A DNA stretch of 31,123 bases from SVTX01 sp964567085 (lineage in GTDB: Bacteria; Bacillota; Clostridia; Oscillospirales; CAG-272): NCBI GenBank assembly GCA_964567085.1, contig CAZMKU010000006.1:1-31123 (forward strand), read 5' to 3'. Position numbers and translations under genes: made by a program. The notes under the pieces are model-generated. The model was not told where the DNA came from, made no database searches, and was given only the letters and a program-made list of their open reading frames with translations. Numbering within the stretch: position 1 is the stretch's first letter; each line of letters opens with the position of its first letter. Of the stretch, positions 14,831 through 22,952 are shown piece after piece.

Positions 14831-16765
14831 ATGAAAACAATTTTAATAAAAGAATTACGCCTTGAAAATTTTAAAAAGCACAAAAATCTTGTGATTTCAC
14901 TCGATGGCAGAAATGCGGCCATTTTTGGCGACAACGCAACGGGCAAGAGCTCGATATACGACGCTCTGACGTGGTTACTTTTCGGCCGAGATAGCAAGGG
15001 GAACGGCGAGAAAAATATTGAAGTGAAGCCCTTGAACGCGCTTGGCGAGGTTGCGGATCACGACGCGATAACGTCGGTGGAGGCTGTTCTTTCCGTGGAC
15101 GGCGAGAAGATCTCACTGAAGCGCGAATTCAGGGAGGTATGGGCAACGAGGAGAGGCTCGGCGACTCCCGTATTTGAAGGTAATGTGTCTGATTACTACA
15201 TAGACGGCGTACCCGTAAAGAAAAACGTGTTCTCCAAAAAAATTGACGAGATCGTAGACGAGAACACCTTCAAGCTTTTAACAAGCGTAAGCCACTTCGC
15301 CGACGGCATCAGCTGGCAGGAGCGCCGAAATATACTTTTCATGGCGGCAGGGATTGCATCCGACACGGAGATCATGTCGGGGGACGAGCGCTTCTCTTCC
15401 CTGCTCGCGGCAATGGGAAAGCTTTCGCTTGAGGACTACAAAAAGAAGCTTTTAGCGGAAAAGAGAGGCCACGTGGGGACGAGAGAAGATATTCCCGCGC
15501 GAATCAGCGAATGCGAGAAGACGATAGCTGACGTCAGCGAGATTGATTTTGGCGAGATAAGACGCGAGATCGACGCGCTATCCGCAGAGGCTGAGTCGAT
15601 ACGGGGCGATATACTCGCCGTAGAACGCGAAGGAGCCGCCGAAAAGATAAAGGCGGGGATTCGTGAGGCTCAGGCGCATCTCGACGTTCTGGAGGCTGAA
15701 AACAAGGCTTACAGGGCATCTCAGACCTCGAACACAGTCGACGTCGGCGCGCTTCGCTCAAAAATGACGGAACTTTCTCTCACAAAAGCTCAGAAGGAGA
15801 GCCGCATCACGATGTATGCCGGGCAGATCGCCGCTTGCGACCGCGATATTGCGGCAAGCAGAGAGAGATGGATCTCGGTAAACGCGGAGAGATTTACGGG
15901 CGGTGTCTGCCCCACCTGCAATCAAAGTCTTCCCGCGCCGCAGCTCAAGGCGGCAGAGGAACGCTTTGAAGCGCAAAAGGCGCAAAGGCTCCGCGATATC
16001 GAGCAGACGGCTAACGCCAGAAAAGGCGCAAGAGGTCAGACCGAGGAGCGCATCGCCGAGCTTCGCGAGGAGATAGAGAATTTGGACAAGGAAATAACCG
16101 CTATAAAGGCGCAGATCAAGACGGCAGAGGAAAACGCCGTTCCGATCCTCGACCTTTGCGACTACGAAGACAAAAAGTGTGAGCTTGATCACGAGATCGC
16201 GGCCCTGTCAAGCGAGCTTGCCGATATGATGACGAGCTCATCAGATATTCGCTACGGTCTTCAGGACAAGCTTCGCTCCATAAACAATGACCTTGCATCA
16301 AAGCGCGCGCTTCTCGGGCGAGAGTCCTTAATTGAGTATTCGCACTCAAGGATCGAGCAGCTTAAGGAGGATGCGCGACGCGCGGCGGAGCAGCTTGAGG
16401 CAATTGACGGCCAGCTCTTCTTGATCGATGAATTTTCAAGATACAAGACACAGTTTGTTGAGGACAGCATAAACAGTCTTTTCCGTATTGCGCGCTTCCG
16501 ACTGTTCAGAGAGCAGGCGAACGGAGGGCTTGAGGACCGCTGCGACGTCGTTTGCGACGGCGTTCCGTACATAAATCTCAATAGCGGCGCGAGAATAAAC
16601 GTAGGTCTTGACATTATAAACACTCTTTCAATGATATACGGGGTATCGGTGCCCTTATTTGTTGATAACGCGGAGAGCGTAACGGCGCTTGAGCCCTCGC
16701 AAAGCCAGGTGATACGCCTTATCGTATCGGAAAATGACAAGGAATTGAGGGTTGAAACAGTATGA
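14831..16765 (+). CDS. Rad50/SMC-like zinc-hook ATPase
   Basis: A 644-residue ABC-type ATPase related to the RecF/SbcC/Rad50/SMC group. The N-terminal lobe starts IKELRLENFKKHKN and has Walker A GDNATGKSS at residues 33-41. Long coiled-coil arms flank a zinc hook CPTC (C360, C363), followed by CNQSLPAPQL. The C-terminal lobe has a signature-like SGARINVGLDI and a Walker B with FVDNAES (D612), where the usual D-E pair is D-N with E615 following. It is shorter than SbcC. It is the first of three coupled genes with a DUF669 protein and an MBL-fold hydrolase, which suggests DNA end processing or recombination in phage replication. The ribosome site is GAGGAGG. Confidence 0.85.
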   Translation: MKTILIKELRLENFKKHKNLVISLDGRNAAIFGDNATGKSSIYDALTWLLFGRDSKGNGEKNIEVKPLNALGEVADHDAITSVEAVLSVDGEKISLKREFREVWATRRGSATPVFEGNVSDYYIDGVPVKKNVFSKKIDEIVDENTFKLLTSVSHFADGISWQERRNILFMAAGIASDTEIMSGDERFSSLLAAMGKLSLEDYKKKLLAEKRGHVGTREDIPARISECEKTIADVSEIDFGEIRREIDALSAEAESIRGDILAVEREGAAEKIKAGIREAQAHLDVLEAENKAYRASQTSNTVDVGALRSKMTELSLTKAQKESRITMYAGQIAACDRDIAASRERWISVNAERFTGGVCPTCNQSLPAPQLKAAEERFEAQKAQRLRDIEQTANARKGARGQTEERIAELREEIENLDKEITAIKAQIKTAEENAVPILDLCDYEDKKCELDHEIAALSSELADMMTSSSDIRYGLQDKLRSINNDLASKRALLGRESLIEYSHSRIEQLKEDARRAAEQLEAIDGQLFLIDEFSRYKTQFVEDSINSLFRIARFRLFREQANGGLEDRCDVVCDGVPYINLNSGARINVGLDIINTLSMIYGVSVPLFVDNAESVTALEPSQSQVIRLIVSENDKELRVETV

Positions 16766-17358
16766 AAATAAAAGACAGAGCAAAGCCAAAGACACCGCCC
16801 GTAGAGCCCGGAGTATATATGGCTATATGCATAGGGTTCGTTGACCTTGGCGAGCAATACAATGAAACGTTCAAGAATTATGGCAACAAGGGCCTCTACA
16901 TATGGGAGCTTGTCGGGGAAACGATTGAAATTGACGGCGAGCAGAAGCCCCGCCAGCTTTCAAAGGAATTTACGATCTCCTCTTCGAGCAAAGGAAATTT
17001 ACGCAAGTTCCTCGAATCCTGGAACGGCAAGACCTACGGCGACGACGAATTTGGGGAGCTTGACCTCTTCGAGATGATCGGAAAGCCTTGTCAGCTCAAC
17101 GTAGTGCTTAACGACACGAAGGAATATGCGAACGTAGACAACCTCATGCCGCTGCCTCGCGGCTTCTCGGTTCCTCCGAGCGCAACACCACCTATTAAGT
17201 GGGATATTGACGCCTGGGACGACGAGGTCTTCAAGGCGTTGCCTGAATGGATACAGGATAAGATCAAAAAGTCAAGTCAATATCAGCAAAATCACGCGCC
17301 CGCGACGGTCATCGAGATCAAGGACGAGCCTGCGCCGGAGGTGAATTGTCCGATATGA
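16762..17358 (+). CDS. DUF669-type phage replication protein, possible ssDNA-binding
   Basis: A 198-residue protein that begins KIKDRAKPKTPPVEPGVYMAI, the typical opening of DUF669/NGO0469-like phage proteins. The fold is likely an OB-like beta barrel around residues 15-130 (ICIGFVDLGEQYNE, LYIWELVGETIEI, KEFTISSSSKGNLRKFLESW), with an acidic C-terminal tail as seen in single-strand-binding proteins. It overlaps the ATPase gene by ATGA and the next gene's start by the same arrangement. Its likely role is to coat single-stranded DNA or assist recombination; binding is inferred from family context. Confidence 0.75.
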   Translation: MKIKDRAKPKTPPVEPGVYMAICIGFVDLGEQYNETFKNYGNKGLYIWELVGETIEIDGEQKPRQLSKEFTISSSSKGNLRKFLESWNGKTYGDDEFGELDLFEMIGKPCQLNVVLNDTKEYANVDNLMPLPRGFSVPPSATPPIKWDIDAWDDEVFKALPEWIQDKIKKSSQYQQNHAPATVIEIKDEPAPEVNCPI

Positions 17359-18053
17359 AGTTCAGATCTCTTGCATCAAGCTCACACGGGAACGCATACA
17401 CGGTGAGCGATGGGGACACCCACATTCTTATTGAGTGTGGGATCCCATATAAAAATTTACAGAAGCTCTCGGGCTTCTCGCTCTCAGAGTTCAAGGCGTG
17501 TTTGGTCAGTCACGAGCACAAGGACCACGCCAAGAGCGTTCAGAATCTCATTGAACGCGGAATGGACGTCTATATGAGCCTCGGGACCGCCGAGGCCATT
17601 GACGCGCCTCACGCGCAAATTATCGAGGCTATGGAGCAATTCAACGTAGGAAGCCTTGATATTATTCCCTTTGAGGTCTTCCACGATGCAAAAGAGCCTC
17701 TTGGGTTTCTTATAAAAAGCCGCGTAGACGGCGACGTGCTTGCATTCGCCACGGATACGGTCAATTTACGGTATCAATTCCCGGGGCTTAACATATTGGC
17801 TATCGAGGCGAATTTTGACAAGAACGTACTCGACAGAAGTGAAAAGCTCCCTGAGAAAACAAAGAACCGCATTACGAAAACACATATGGAGATAGGCACT
17901 CTTTGTGATTATCTCCGTTCTCTCGACCTTGGGGACTGCCGAGAAATACACCTTCTGCACCTATCGGATGCGATGAGCCGAGAATATGAATTTATAGCCA
18001 AAGTAAAAAAAGCGGTACCGCCCGGAATAAAGGTTACCGCGTGCGAAAAATAG
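17355..18053 (+). CDS. MBL-fold metallo-hydrolase (YycJ/WalJ-like, probable nuclease)
   Basis: A 232-residue metallo-beta-lactamase-fold protein. The metal motif is SHEHKDH (H53, H55, D57, H58); further candidates are H110 in VFHDAKEPLGF, D134 in AFATDTV and a late His in LLHLS. The opening FRSLASSSHGNAY matches the YycJ/WalJ branch, whose members act on DNA. An open frame reaches a TTG at 17346, but ATG at 17355 is preferred: GGAGGTGA lies at a workable distance and ATGA overlaps the upstream stop. Genetic coupling to a Rad50-like ATPase suggests a DNA nuclease role. Exact activity is inferred. Confidence 0.82.
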   Translation: MKFRSLASSSHGNAYTVSDGDTHILIECGIPYKNLQKLSGFSLSEFKACLVSHEHKDHAKSVQNLIERGMDVYMSLGTAEAIDAPHAQIIEAMEQFNVGSLDIIPFEVFHDAKEPLGFLIKSRVDGDVLAFATDTVNLRYQFPGLNILAIEANFDKNVLDRSEKLPEKTKNRITKTHMEIGTLCDYLRSLDLGDCREIHLLHLSDAMSREYEFIAKVKKAVPPGIKVTACEK

Positions 18054-18061
18054 GAGGATTT

Positions 18062-18133
18062 ATGATGCAAGCAAACCGTAAGCAAAGTGCAAGCAAAACC
18101 GAAGCACCCTGCGAGGTGATTTTTCAAAAATGA
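18062..18133 (+). CDS. 23-codon leader ORF coupled to the replication gene
   Basis: A very strong ribosome site (TAGGAGG) precedes ATGATG at 18062-18067. The frame runs 23 codons to TGA at 18131-18133, which overlaps the ATG of the next gene (ATGA). It encodes ANRKQSASKTEA in the middle, the same 12 residues found inside the downstream protein, because both contain a 38-bp duplicated DNA segment. The next gene has no good ribosome site of its own, so this ORF may drive its translation by coupling. Confidence 0.55.
   Translation: MMQANRKQSASKTEAPCEVIFQK
18069..18106 (+). repeat. Direct repeat copy 1 (38 bp)
   Basis: This segment recurs at 18371-18408 with one mismatch, 302 bases downstream. 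It is built of AAGCAAA-type sub-repeats (AAGCAAACC, AAGCAAAGT, AAGCAAAACC), so it resembles iterons near a replication gene. Confidence 0.8.
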
Positions 18134-18861
18134 TACGAAATCATTTCACGTTTTATAAAAATTTTTACGATTCAATTCAACGGCTAAGCAAGAAGGATCA
18201 AGCTGATATAATCCTTGCTATTTGCGCTTATGCGCTATACGAAGAAGAACCGGGCGGGCTTTCTGCCACGGCTTATACCGCGTTTTCCCTTATGAAACCT
18301 GCAATTGACAATGGTCGGAATCGATCAAGAGCCGGAGCTTTAGGCGGGGCCGTTTCCACAAGCAAAGATGAAGCAAACCGTAAGCAAAGCGCAAGCAAAA
18401 CCGAAGCAAAGTGCAAGCAAGAAAGAAGAGAGAAGAAAGAAGAAGAAACTATCTATACAGATAGTTTCTCTAAAAGAGAAGAAGATATTTGCTCCTCAGT
18501 CGGCTTCGCCTCCTCTGCTCTCGCTGACGAGCTATACGACAAGGATGCGGTTAAGCTTACCGACGCGGAGGCCGCGGATTTAATTAATAATATCGGCGAG
18601 GAATACTTCAAGTATTATGCTGACGTCGTTGCCAAATGTGAGAGAAGCGGCAGAAGATACACCAAGAAGCATTACAGAGCAATTGCCGATATGGCTAAGA
18701 AGGACGGAAGGTGGGGGCGAACAGTAGTCCCTACCGCAGAATCCCCGCAAAAAAGCAATCCCTCGTCCTTTCAATCGGACGCATTCTGGGAAGCGGCGAT
18801 CGCACGAACCGAAAAAATCTTTGAACAAATGGCAGATAGTGAAAAAAACGGAGAAAAATAG
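18130..18861 (+). CDS. Phage replication protein (DUF6291-like / replisome organizer type)
   Basis: A 243-residue protein. The N-terminal domain (about 1-60: FTFYKNFYDSIQRLSKKDQAD, AICAYALYEEEP) matches the DUF6291 type common in Firmicutes phage replication modules. A basic, repeat-encoded linker follows (about 65-110, with NRKQSASKTEAKCKQ). The C-terminal domain (about 140-200: LTDAEAADLINNIGEEYFKYYADVVAK, YTKKHYRAIADMAKKDGRW) resembles the end of replisome organizer proteins. It probably marks the phage origin and recruits helicase. The origin may lie in the A-rich repeats inside its own gene. Its start overlaps the leader ORF; no independent Shine-Dalgarno is seen. Confidence 0.7.
   Translation: MIRNHFTFYKNFYDSIQRLSKKDQADIILAICAYALYEEEPGGLSATAYTAFSLMKPAIDNGRNRSRAGALGGAVSTSKDEANRKQSASKTEAKCKQERREKKEEETIYTDSFSKREEDICSSVGFASSALADELYDKDAVKLTDAEAADLINNIGEEYFKYYADVVAKCERSGRRYTKKHYRAIADMAKKDGRWGRTVVPTAESPQKSNPSSFQSDAFWEAAIARTEKIFEQMADSEKNGEK
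18371..18408 (+). repeat. Direct repeat copy 2 (38 bp), possible origin iterons
   Basis: The second copy lies within the replication gene, followed by another AAGTGCAAGCAAG unit to about 18421 and a purine-rich run. Repeats within the initiator gene are a common place for phage origins. Confidence 0.7.
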
Positions 18862-18871
18862 GAGGGCGAAT

Positions 18872-19096
18872 ATGTCAAACTTCAAAGACAAATATGCGAA
18901 GTGCCCTTTTTACGTCAGCCAGGATGCGAAGAGAATTCATTGCTCAGGAGTTGTAGAGGGCTGTTATACACACCTTGCATTTGCTACTCAAGAGCTGAAG
19001 GAGGGGCACGCGGAACGACGGTGTCACAGCATCTTTGGATATTTGAAATGCCCGCTATACAGGGCTATTGCGGGCGAGGAGCAAACAAAAAAATGA
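18872..19096 (+). CDS. Small cysteine-rich phage protein
   Basis: A 74-residue protein of a type widespread in Firmicutes phages. Conserved cysteines occur in KCPFYVSQD, IHCSGV, EGCYTH, RRCHSI and KCPLYRA, a pattern suggesting a small zinc-binding domain. The frame is open further upstream, but ATG at 18872 follows AGGAGG at the right distance. The function is unknown. It lies in the replication module. Confidence 0.72.
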   Translation: MSNFKDKYAKCPFYVSQDAKRIHCSGVVEGCYTHLAFATQELKEGHAERRCHSIFGYLKCPLYRAIAGEEQTKK

Positions 19097-19111
19097 CGAA
19101 GGAGAATAAAA

Positions 19112-19258
19112 ATGACACTAAAGAAGGCGAAGGCTTTGCTTGAGGAAAAGTACAAGCGGGCGTGTGAGCTTAAATACGTAGATGATCCCGTCGCGTGGGC
19201 GTTGTATCACACGTGGAAGGCGGCTGATAAAGAGAAAGACCAAAAACAAGAGAGGTAA
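19112..19258 (+). CDS. Small hypothetical phage protein (48 residues)
   Basis: ATG at 19112 follows GAAGGAG at a good distance, and the frame runs to TAA at 19256-19258, six bases before the next gene. The product is helical and basic (LKKAKALLEEKYKRACELKYVDDPVAWALYHTW...). No family was recognised. Tight packing between two real genes and a good ribosome site support it. Confidence 0.6.
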   Translation: MTLKKAKALLEEKYKRACELKYVDDPVAWALYHTWKAADKEKDQKQER

Positions 19259-19264
19259 AAAAGT

Positions 19265-20644
19265 ATGACAGAATTTATTTACACGGACAAGCCCTCTGAG
19301 GGCATAATTGAAATACCGATCGGGTTGCTTGTGCATCACCCGGACAATCCGAGAAAGGATCTCGGAGATCTCTCGGAGCTTACCGAGAGCATTAAGGCGC
19401 GCGGAGTTCTTCAGAATCTCACCGTCGTGCCGGCAAAGGAGCAGGGCGGCGTGGGCGTATATCACGTTGTTATAGGAAACCGACGCCTGGAAGCGTCCAA
19501 GGCTGCGGGCCTTGAGGTTTTGCCGTGCGTTATATCTGATATGCCGTATGCGGAGCAGCTATCAACGATGCTGCTTGAAAATATGCAGCGCGTGGATCTT
19601 ACACCGTTTGAGCAGGCGCAGGGTTTTCAGATGATGATAAACTTCGGCGAGAGCGTTGAGAGTATCGCCGAGAAGACGGGGTTCTCCAAGAAGACGGTAA
19701 AGCGCCGCCTCAAGATGGCGGAGCTCGACCAGGACGTGCTCAAGGAGGTATCGGGTCGACAGCTGAGTCTTGACGACTTCGACCGCTTGGCGCAGGTTGA
19801 GGATCTTGGAAAGCGTAACGAGCTCCTCCGAGATATCGGCACAAATAACTTTGATATGAGGGTTTCGTCGCAGATCAAAAAGCAGAAGATCGCGAAGGCG
19901 ATGCCGCTTGTACAGTTCGCGATAAAGCAGATCCACGCAAACAAAATCCACTATTCCGAAACCTACGGCGGCAAATACATATCTATCCTCGAGGCAAAGA
20001 TTTCGGAGTTTGAGAAGGCTTTTGAGATTCCTGAAAAGTACAAGGATAAGAAGCTTTACTATTATCTTGACGAGGGCTGGGATCTTGTGAGGATGTACGT
20101 GCAGGCCCCCAAGGCGAAGCCTGTGAAGAGATCCAAAGAGGAGATAGAGAAGGAAAAGAGGATCGAGGGCGCTCATGCGGCTTTGAAGGAACTGTGCTCG
20201 GAGGCATACAAGCTGCGCCGCGAGTTTATAAAGAAGTTCCGATTCACCGTAGATCTTACCGATAAAATGCTCGACGGAGCGGTTCTGGCGTGTCTTGCGG
20301 AGCAGTATTCATATAATTCGCACATTAACGAGGCTGAGATTTACAAGGAAATTTGCGGAGCGGAGTTTGACGATAGCGATTACAGTGCCGCGAATCGCCT
20401 GAAGGCAATAAGGGACGCTTATGCCGGGAACAGGCGCCGAGCTGCGGTTGGTATTATATATCTTTCCTTCGGCGACACTGCGGGCCAGATATTCCATTCT
20501 ACATACAAGGGAGAATATCCGAAGTACAGTCCAAACAAACAGATGGAACTGCTTTACACGTGGCTCTGCTCGATCGGCTATCAGATGTCCGATGATGAAC
20601 GAATGATGATGAACGGAACGCATCCGTTGTTTGAGGAGGGGTGA
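19265..20644 (+). CDS. ParB/Spo0J-like DNA-binding protein
   Basis: A 459-residue protein. The N-terminal ParB/Srx-type domain (about 15-110) has IPIGLLVHHPDNPRKD, the GNRRLEASKAAG nucleotide-binding motif near residue 72, and LLENMQRVDLTPFEQAQG. A helix-turn-helix follows (ESIAEKTGFSKKTVKRRLKMAEL, about 130-155). The remaining 300 residues are charged and not recognised. No ParA gene is seen nearby, so plasmid-like partition is less likely than a regulatory or replication role, as for other phage ParB-like proteins. The ribosome site is AGAGG. Confidence 0.85.
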   Translation: MTEFIYTDKPSEGIIEIPIGLLVHHPDNPRKDLGDLSELTESIKARGVLQNLTVVPAKEQGGVGVYHVVIGNRRLEASKAAGLEVLPCVISDMPYAEQLSTMLLENMQRVDLTPFEQAQGFQMMINFGESVESIAEKTGFSKKTVKRRLKMAELDQDVLKEVSGRQLSLDDFDRLAQVEDLGKRNELLRDIGTNNFDMRVSSQIKKQKIAKAMPLVQFAIKQIHANKIHYSETYGGKYISILEAKISEFEKAFEIPEKYKDKKLYYYLDEGWDLVRMYVQAPKAKPVKRSKEEIEKEKRIEGAHAALKELCSEAYKLRREFIKKFRFTVDLTDKMLDGAVLACLAEQYSYNSHINEAEIYKEICGAEFDDSDYSAANRLKAIRDAYAGNRRRAAVGIIYLSFGDTAGQIFHSTYKGEYPKYSPNKQMELLYTWLCSIGYQMSDDERMMMNGTHPLFEEG

Positions 20645-20646
20645 CA

Positions 20647-20856
20647 GTGAATAAAAAGCAAAAGGGCAAATACAAGCTCACGGTTAGGTGGAACGGACGA
20701 GATCATGAGGAGTGGTATAACGATAAATCGAGAGCGGTTTCAAGAAAAGAGTCGCTTGAGGCGTACCGTGATACTGACGATTTAGAGTGTTCACCGTTTA
20801 CAAATATCAAAATCGAGTTTGTGCCGGAAGACAAGCTTCCGAGTTATCGGAGGTAG
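20647..20856 (+). CDS. Small basic hypothetical phage protein
   Basis: A 69-residue protein (NKKQKGKYKLTVRWNGRDHEEWYNDKSRAVSRKESLEAYRD). Two GTG codons could start it. GTG at 20641 overlaps the previous stop but lies only one base from the AGGAGG ribosome site; GTG at 20647 has proper spacing and is preferred. Beta-strand content in the first half suggests a small compact fold. No family was recognised. It is the last gene before the early terminator. Confidence 0.6.
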   Translation: MNKKQKGKYKLTVRWNGRDHEEWYNDKSRAVSRKESLEAYRDTDDLECSPFTNIKIEFVPEDKLPSYRR

Positions 20857-20959
20857 ATATAGGTCTTGATCAGGAAACTAAGGATATCCATACGTCAATT
20901 TAAACACGTTTGACGGCATACTGCAAGGCTATATAAATGAACTGAATAAAAAATAATAC

Positions 20960-20990
20960 AAGGGAGGCTTCGGCTTCCCTTTTGCATTTA
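20960..20990 (+). terminator. Early-operon terminator with UUCG loop
   Basis: AAGGGAGGC (20960-20968) pairs with GCTTCCCTT (20973-20981), with one G-U pair, around the stable tetraloop TTCG. TTTTGCATTT follows. It closes the early module. Confidence 0.85.
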
Positions 20991-21000
20991 TATAGGGGTG

Positions 21001-21030
21001 TTACATTGCCCTGCCCTTTTTTAGTATGAT
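21001..21030 (+). promoter_or_regulatory. Candidate late promoter
   Basis: TTACAT at 21001-21006, an 18-base spacer with TGCCCTGCCC, and TATGAT at 21025-21030, 30 bases before the terminase start. It follows the early terminator directly. Whether host sigma-70 alone or an activator is used cannot be told. Confidence 0.55.
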
Positions 21031-21060
21031 AAAGACAGAAGCACGAAAGGAGGCTTTCTG

Positions 21061-21531
21061 TTGGATTGGAACAAGATAAAAGCAGAGTATATAGCAGGCG
21101 GAACGAGCTACAGAAAGCTTGCCGAAAAATATGGAATATCGAGAAGTAAACTACAGGCGCGCGCCACGAGAGAAAGGTGGGTAGCCTTACAAGGTCAGGT
21201 CAAAGCCAAGACAGAGTCAAAAATAGTAAATTCTGTCAGCGACAAAAGCGCCAAAATCGACGATAAATATTTTCGCCTTGTAGACAAGCTCTTCGATCGC
21301 GCGGAGGAGGTTATAGACAAAACGCCCGTATGGCAGATCAGCAGCATCAAGGATATGGCTACTGCGCTCAAATATCTCAAGGAATGCAAAGGCATTAAGT
21401 CCGATGCTGATATTAAAGAGCAGGACGCAAGGATCAAGAAGCTTCTCAAGGATGCAGAGAGGGTTGATGACGGCGGTATTACCGAGATAGAGGTAACCTT
21501 CAGCGCAGGAGAGGAGGCGTGGAATGAGTAA
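21061..21531 (+). CDS. terS: Terminase small subunit
   Basis: A 156-residue DNA-recognition subunit of the packaging motor. The N-terminal helix-turn-helix is DWNKIKAEYIAGGTSYRKLAEKYGISRSKLQ (about 2-32), followed by RATRERWVALQGQVK and a helical oligomerisation region. The start is a TTG at 21061, fixed by AAAGGAGG seven bases upstream; there is no usable ATG nearby. It overlaps the large subunit gene by 8 bases. Confidence 0.85.
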   Translation: MDWNKIKAEYIAGGTSYRKLAEKYGISRSKLQARATRERWVALQGQVKAKTESKIVNSVSDKSAKIDDKYFRLVDKLFDRAEEVIDKTPVWQISSIKDMATALKYLKECKGIKSDADIKEQDARIKKLLKDAERVDDGGITEIEVTFSAGEEAWNE

Positions 21532-22936
21532 GATCACACTCACACTTGGCGCACCGAATGAAAAACAAGTGCGCTTTCTTGAGGCCAATACCAAGCACGT
21601 CGGCTTTGGAGGAGCGCGAGGCGGCGGAAAGTCCTGGGTTGTGCGGGACAAAGCTAAACGGCTTTGCCTTCGCTACCAAGGCATTAAAACGCTTATAATA
21701 CGCCGCACATATAAAGAGCTCATTAACAACCACATTACGCCGCTTCAGGACGAGCTCCCTGAAAAGCTGGCGAGATACAACAAGACAGAGAAGGTATTTA
21801 AGTTTTATAACGGCAGTACCATCAATTTCGGCTACTGCAACAACGACAACGACCTGCTTCAATATCAAGGCGCAGAGTATGACGTTATTTTCCTTGACGA
21901 AGCGACACAGCTCCAAGAAGCTTGGATAAGAAAGATCATTGCCTGCATCCGTGGTGTAAACAGTTTTCCAAAGAGAGTTTACTACACCTGCAACCCCGGG
22001 GGAGCCTCGCACGGTTATTTCAAGCGTCTTTTCATCGACAAAAAATACGAGGCGGGAGAAAATCCCGCGGACTACACTTTTATTCAATCGCTTGTAACCG
22101 ATAACAAGGCGTTAATGGCGTCGCAGCCCGATTACATAAAGCAGCTCGAAGCCTTGCCGCCTAAACTGCGTGATGCGTGGCTATACGGACGGTGGGATAT
22201 CTTCGAGGGGCAATTCTTCGAGGACTTCCGCGAGACGCCCGATATAGAGCTTTGCGCAAAGGCCGGTATAACGCCGGAGGAGGCTTTAGCGCGGCGCAAA
22301 TTCACACACGTTATAGAACCGTTCGAGATCCCTCGCGGCTGGAATATAATGCGCTCTTACGACTTCGGCTACAACAAGCCCTTTTCTCTTGGATATTGGG
22401 CGGTAGACTATGACGGTATATTATATCGCATTATGGAAATGTACGGTTGTACAGAAACACCCGACGAGGGCGTTAAGTGGACTCCCGACGAACAATTCAA
22501 GAGAATAAGCGAGCTTGAGAGGACTCATCCATGGTTAAAGGGACGGCGCATAGTTGACAGTGTTGCCGACCCTGCTATATGGGACGGCTCGCGAGGGGAA
22601 AGCGTAGCGGAAACGGCCGAAAAATACGGCATATATTTTTCTCCCGGAGACAATGAGCGCATAGCCGGATGGATGCAGGTACATTACAGGTTCCAATTCG
22701 ACGAGAACGGATATCCGAGAATGTACGTATTCAACAACTGCCGCGCGTTTATACGAACCTTCCCTCTGATGATGTACTCGCAGACAAACCCCGAGGATCT
22801 GAACACAAAGCTTGAGGATCATTGCCCTGACGAGGTCCGCTATATGTGTATGTCGCGGCCAATATCGCCCATCATCCCCATAGAGCGCAAGGCCATCATA
22901 TCCGACCCGCTCAATCAATTTACAAACAATTACTAA
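21524..22936 (+). CDS. terL: Terminase large subunit
   Basis: A 470-residue packaging ATPase and nuclease. Walker A is GARGGGKS (residues 30-37), preceded by KHVGFGG; Walker B is VIFLDEATQ near residue 120; the coupling motif region is YYTCNPGG. The C-terminal RNase H-like nuclease domain has the acidic residues in MRSYDFGYNKPFSL and VDSVADPAIWDGS. The length is standard and both activities look intact. The ribosome site is GGAGAGGAGG within terS. Confidence 0.94.
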   Translation: MSKITLTLGAPNEKQVRFLEANTKHVGFGGARGGGKSWVVRDKAKRLCLRYQGIKTLIIRRTYKELINNHITPLQDELPEKLARYNKTEKVFKFYNGSTINFGYCNNDNDLLQYQGAEYDVIFLDEATQLQEAWIRKIIACIRGVNSFPKRVYYTCNPGGASHGYFKRLFIDKKYEAGENPADYTFIQSLVTDNKALMASQPDYIKQLEALPPKLRDAWLYGRWDIFEGQFFEDFRETPDIELCAKAGITPEEALARRKFTHVIEPFEIPRGWNIMRSYDFGYNKPFSLGYWAVDYDGILYRIMEMYGCTETPDEGVKWTPDEQFKRISELERTHPWLKGRRIVDSVADPAIWDGSRGESVAETAEKYGIYFSPGDNERIAGWMQVHYRFQFDENGYPRMYVFNNCRAFIRTFPLMMYSQTNPEDLNTKLEDHCPDEVRYMCMSRPISPIIPIERKAIISDPLNQFTNNY

Positions 22937-22952
22937 AGGAGAACATAAAAAT

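Noticed and set aside
20866..20956. Coding-like text (NTFDGILQGYINELNKK) before the early terminator
   Set aside because: It has no start codon or ribosome site and is cut off by a stop upstream; it may be a gene remnant but cannot be supported.
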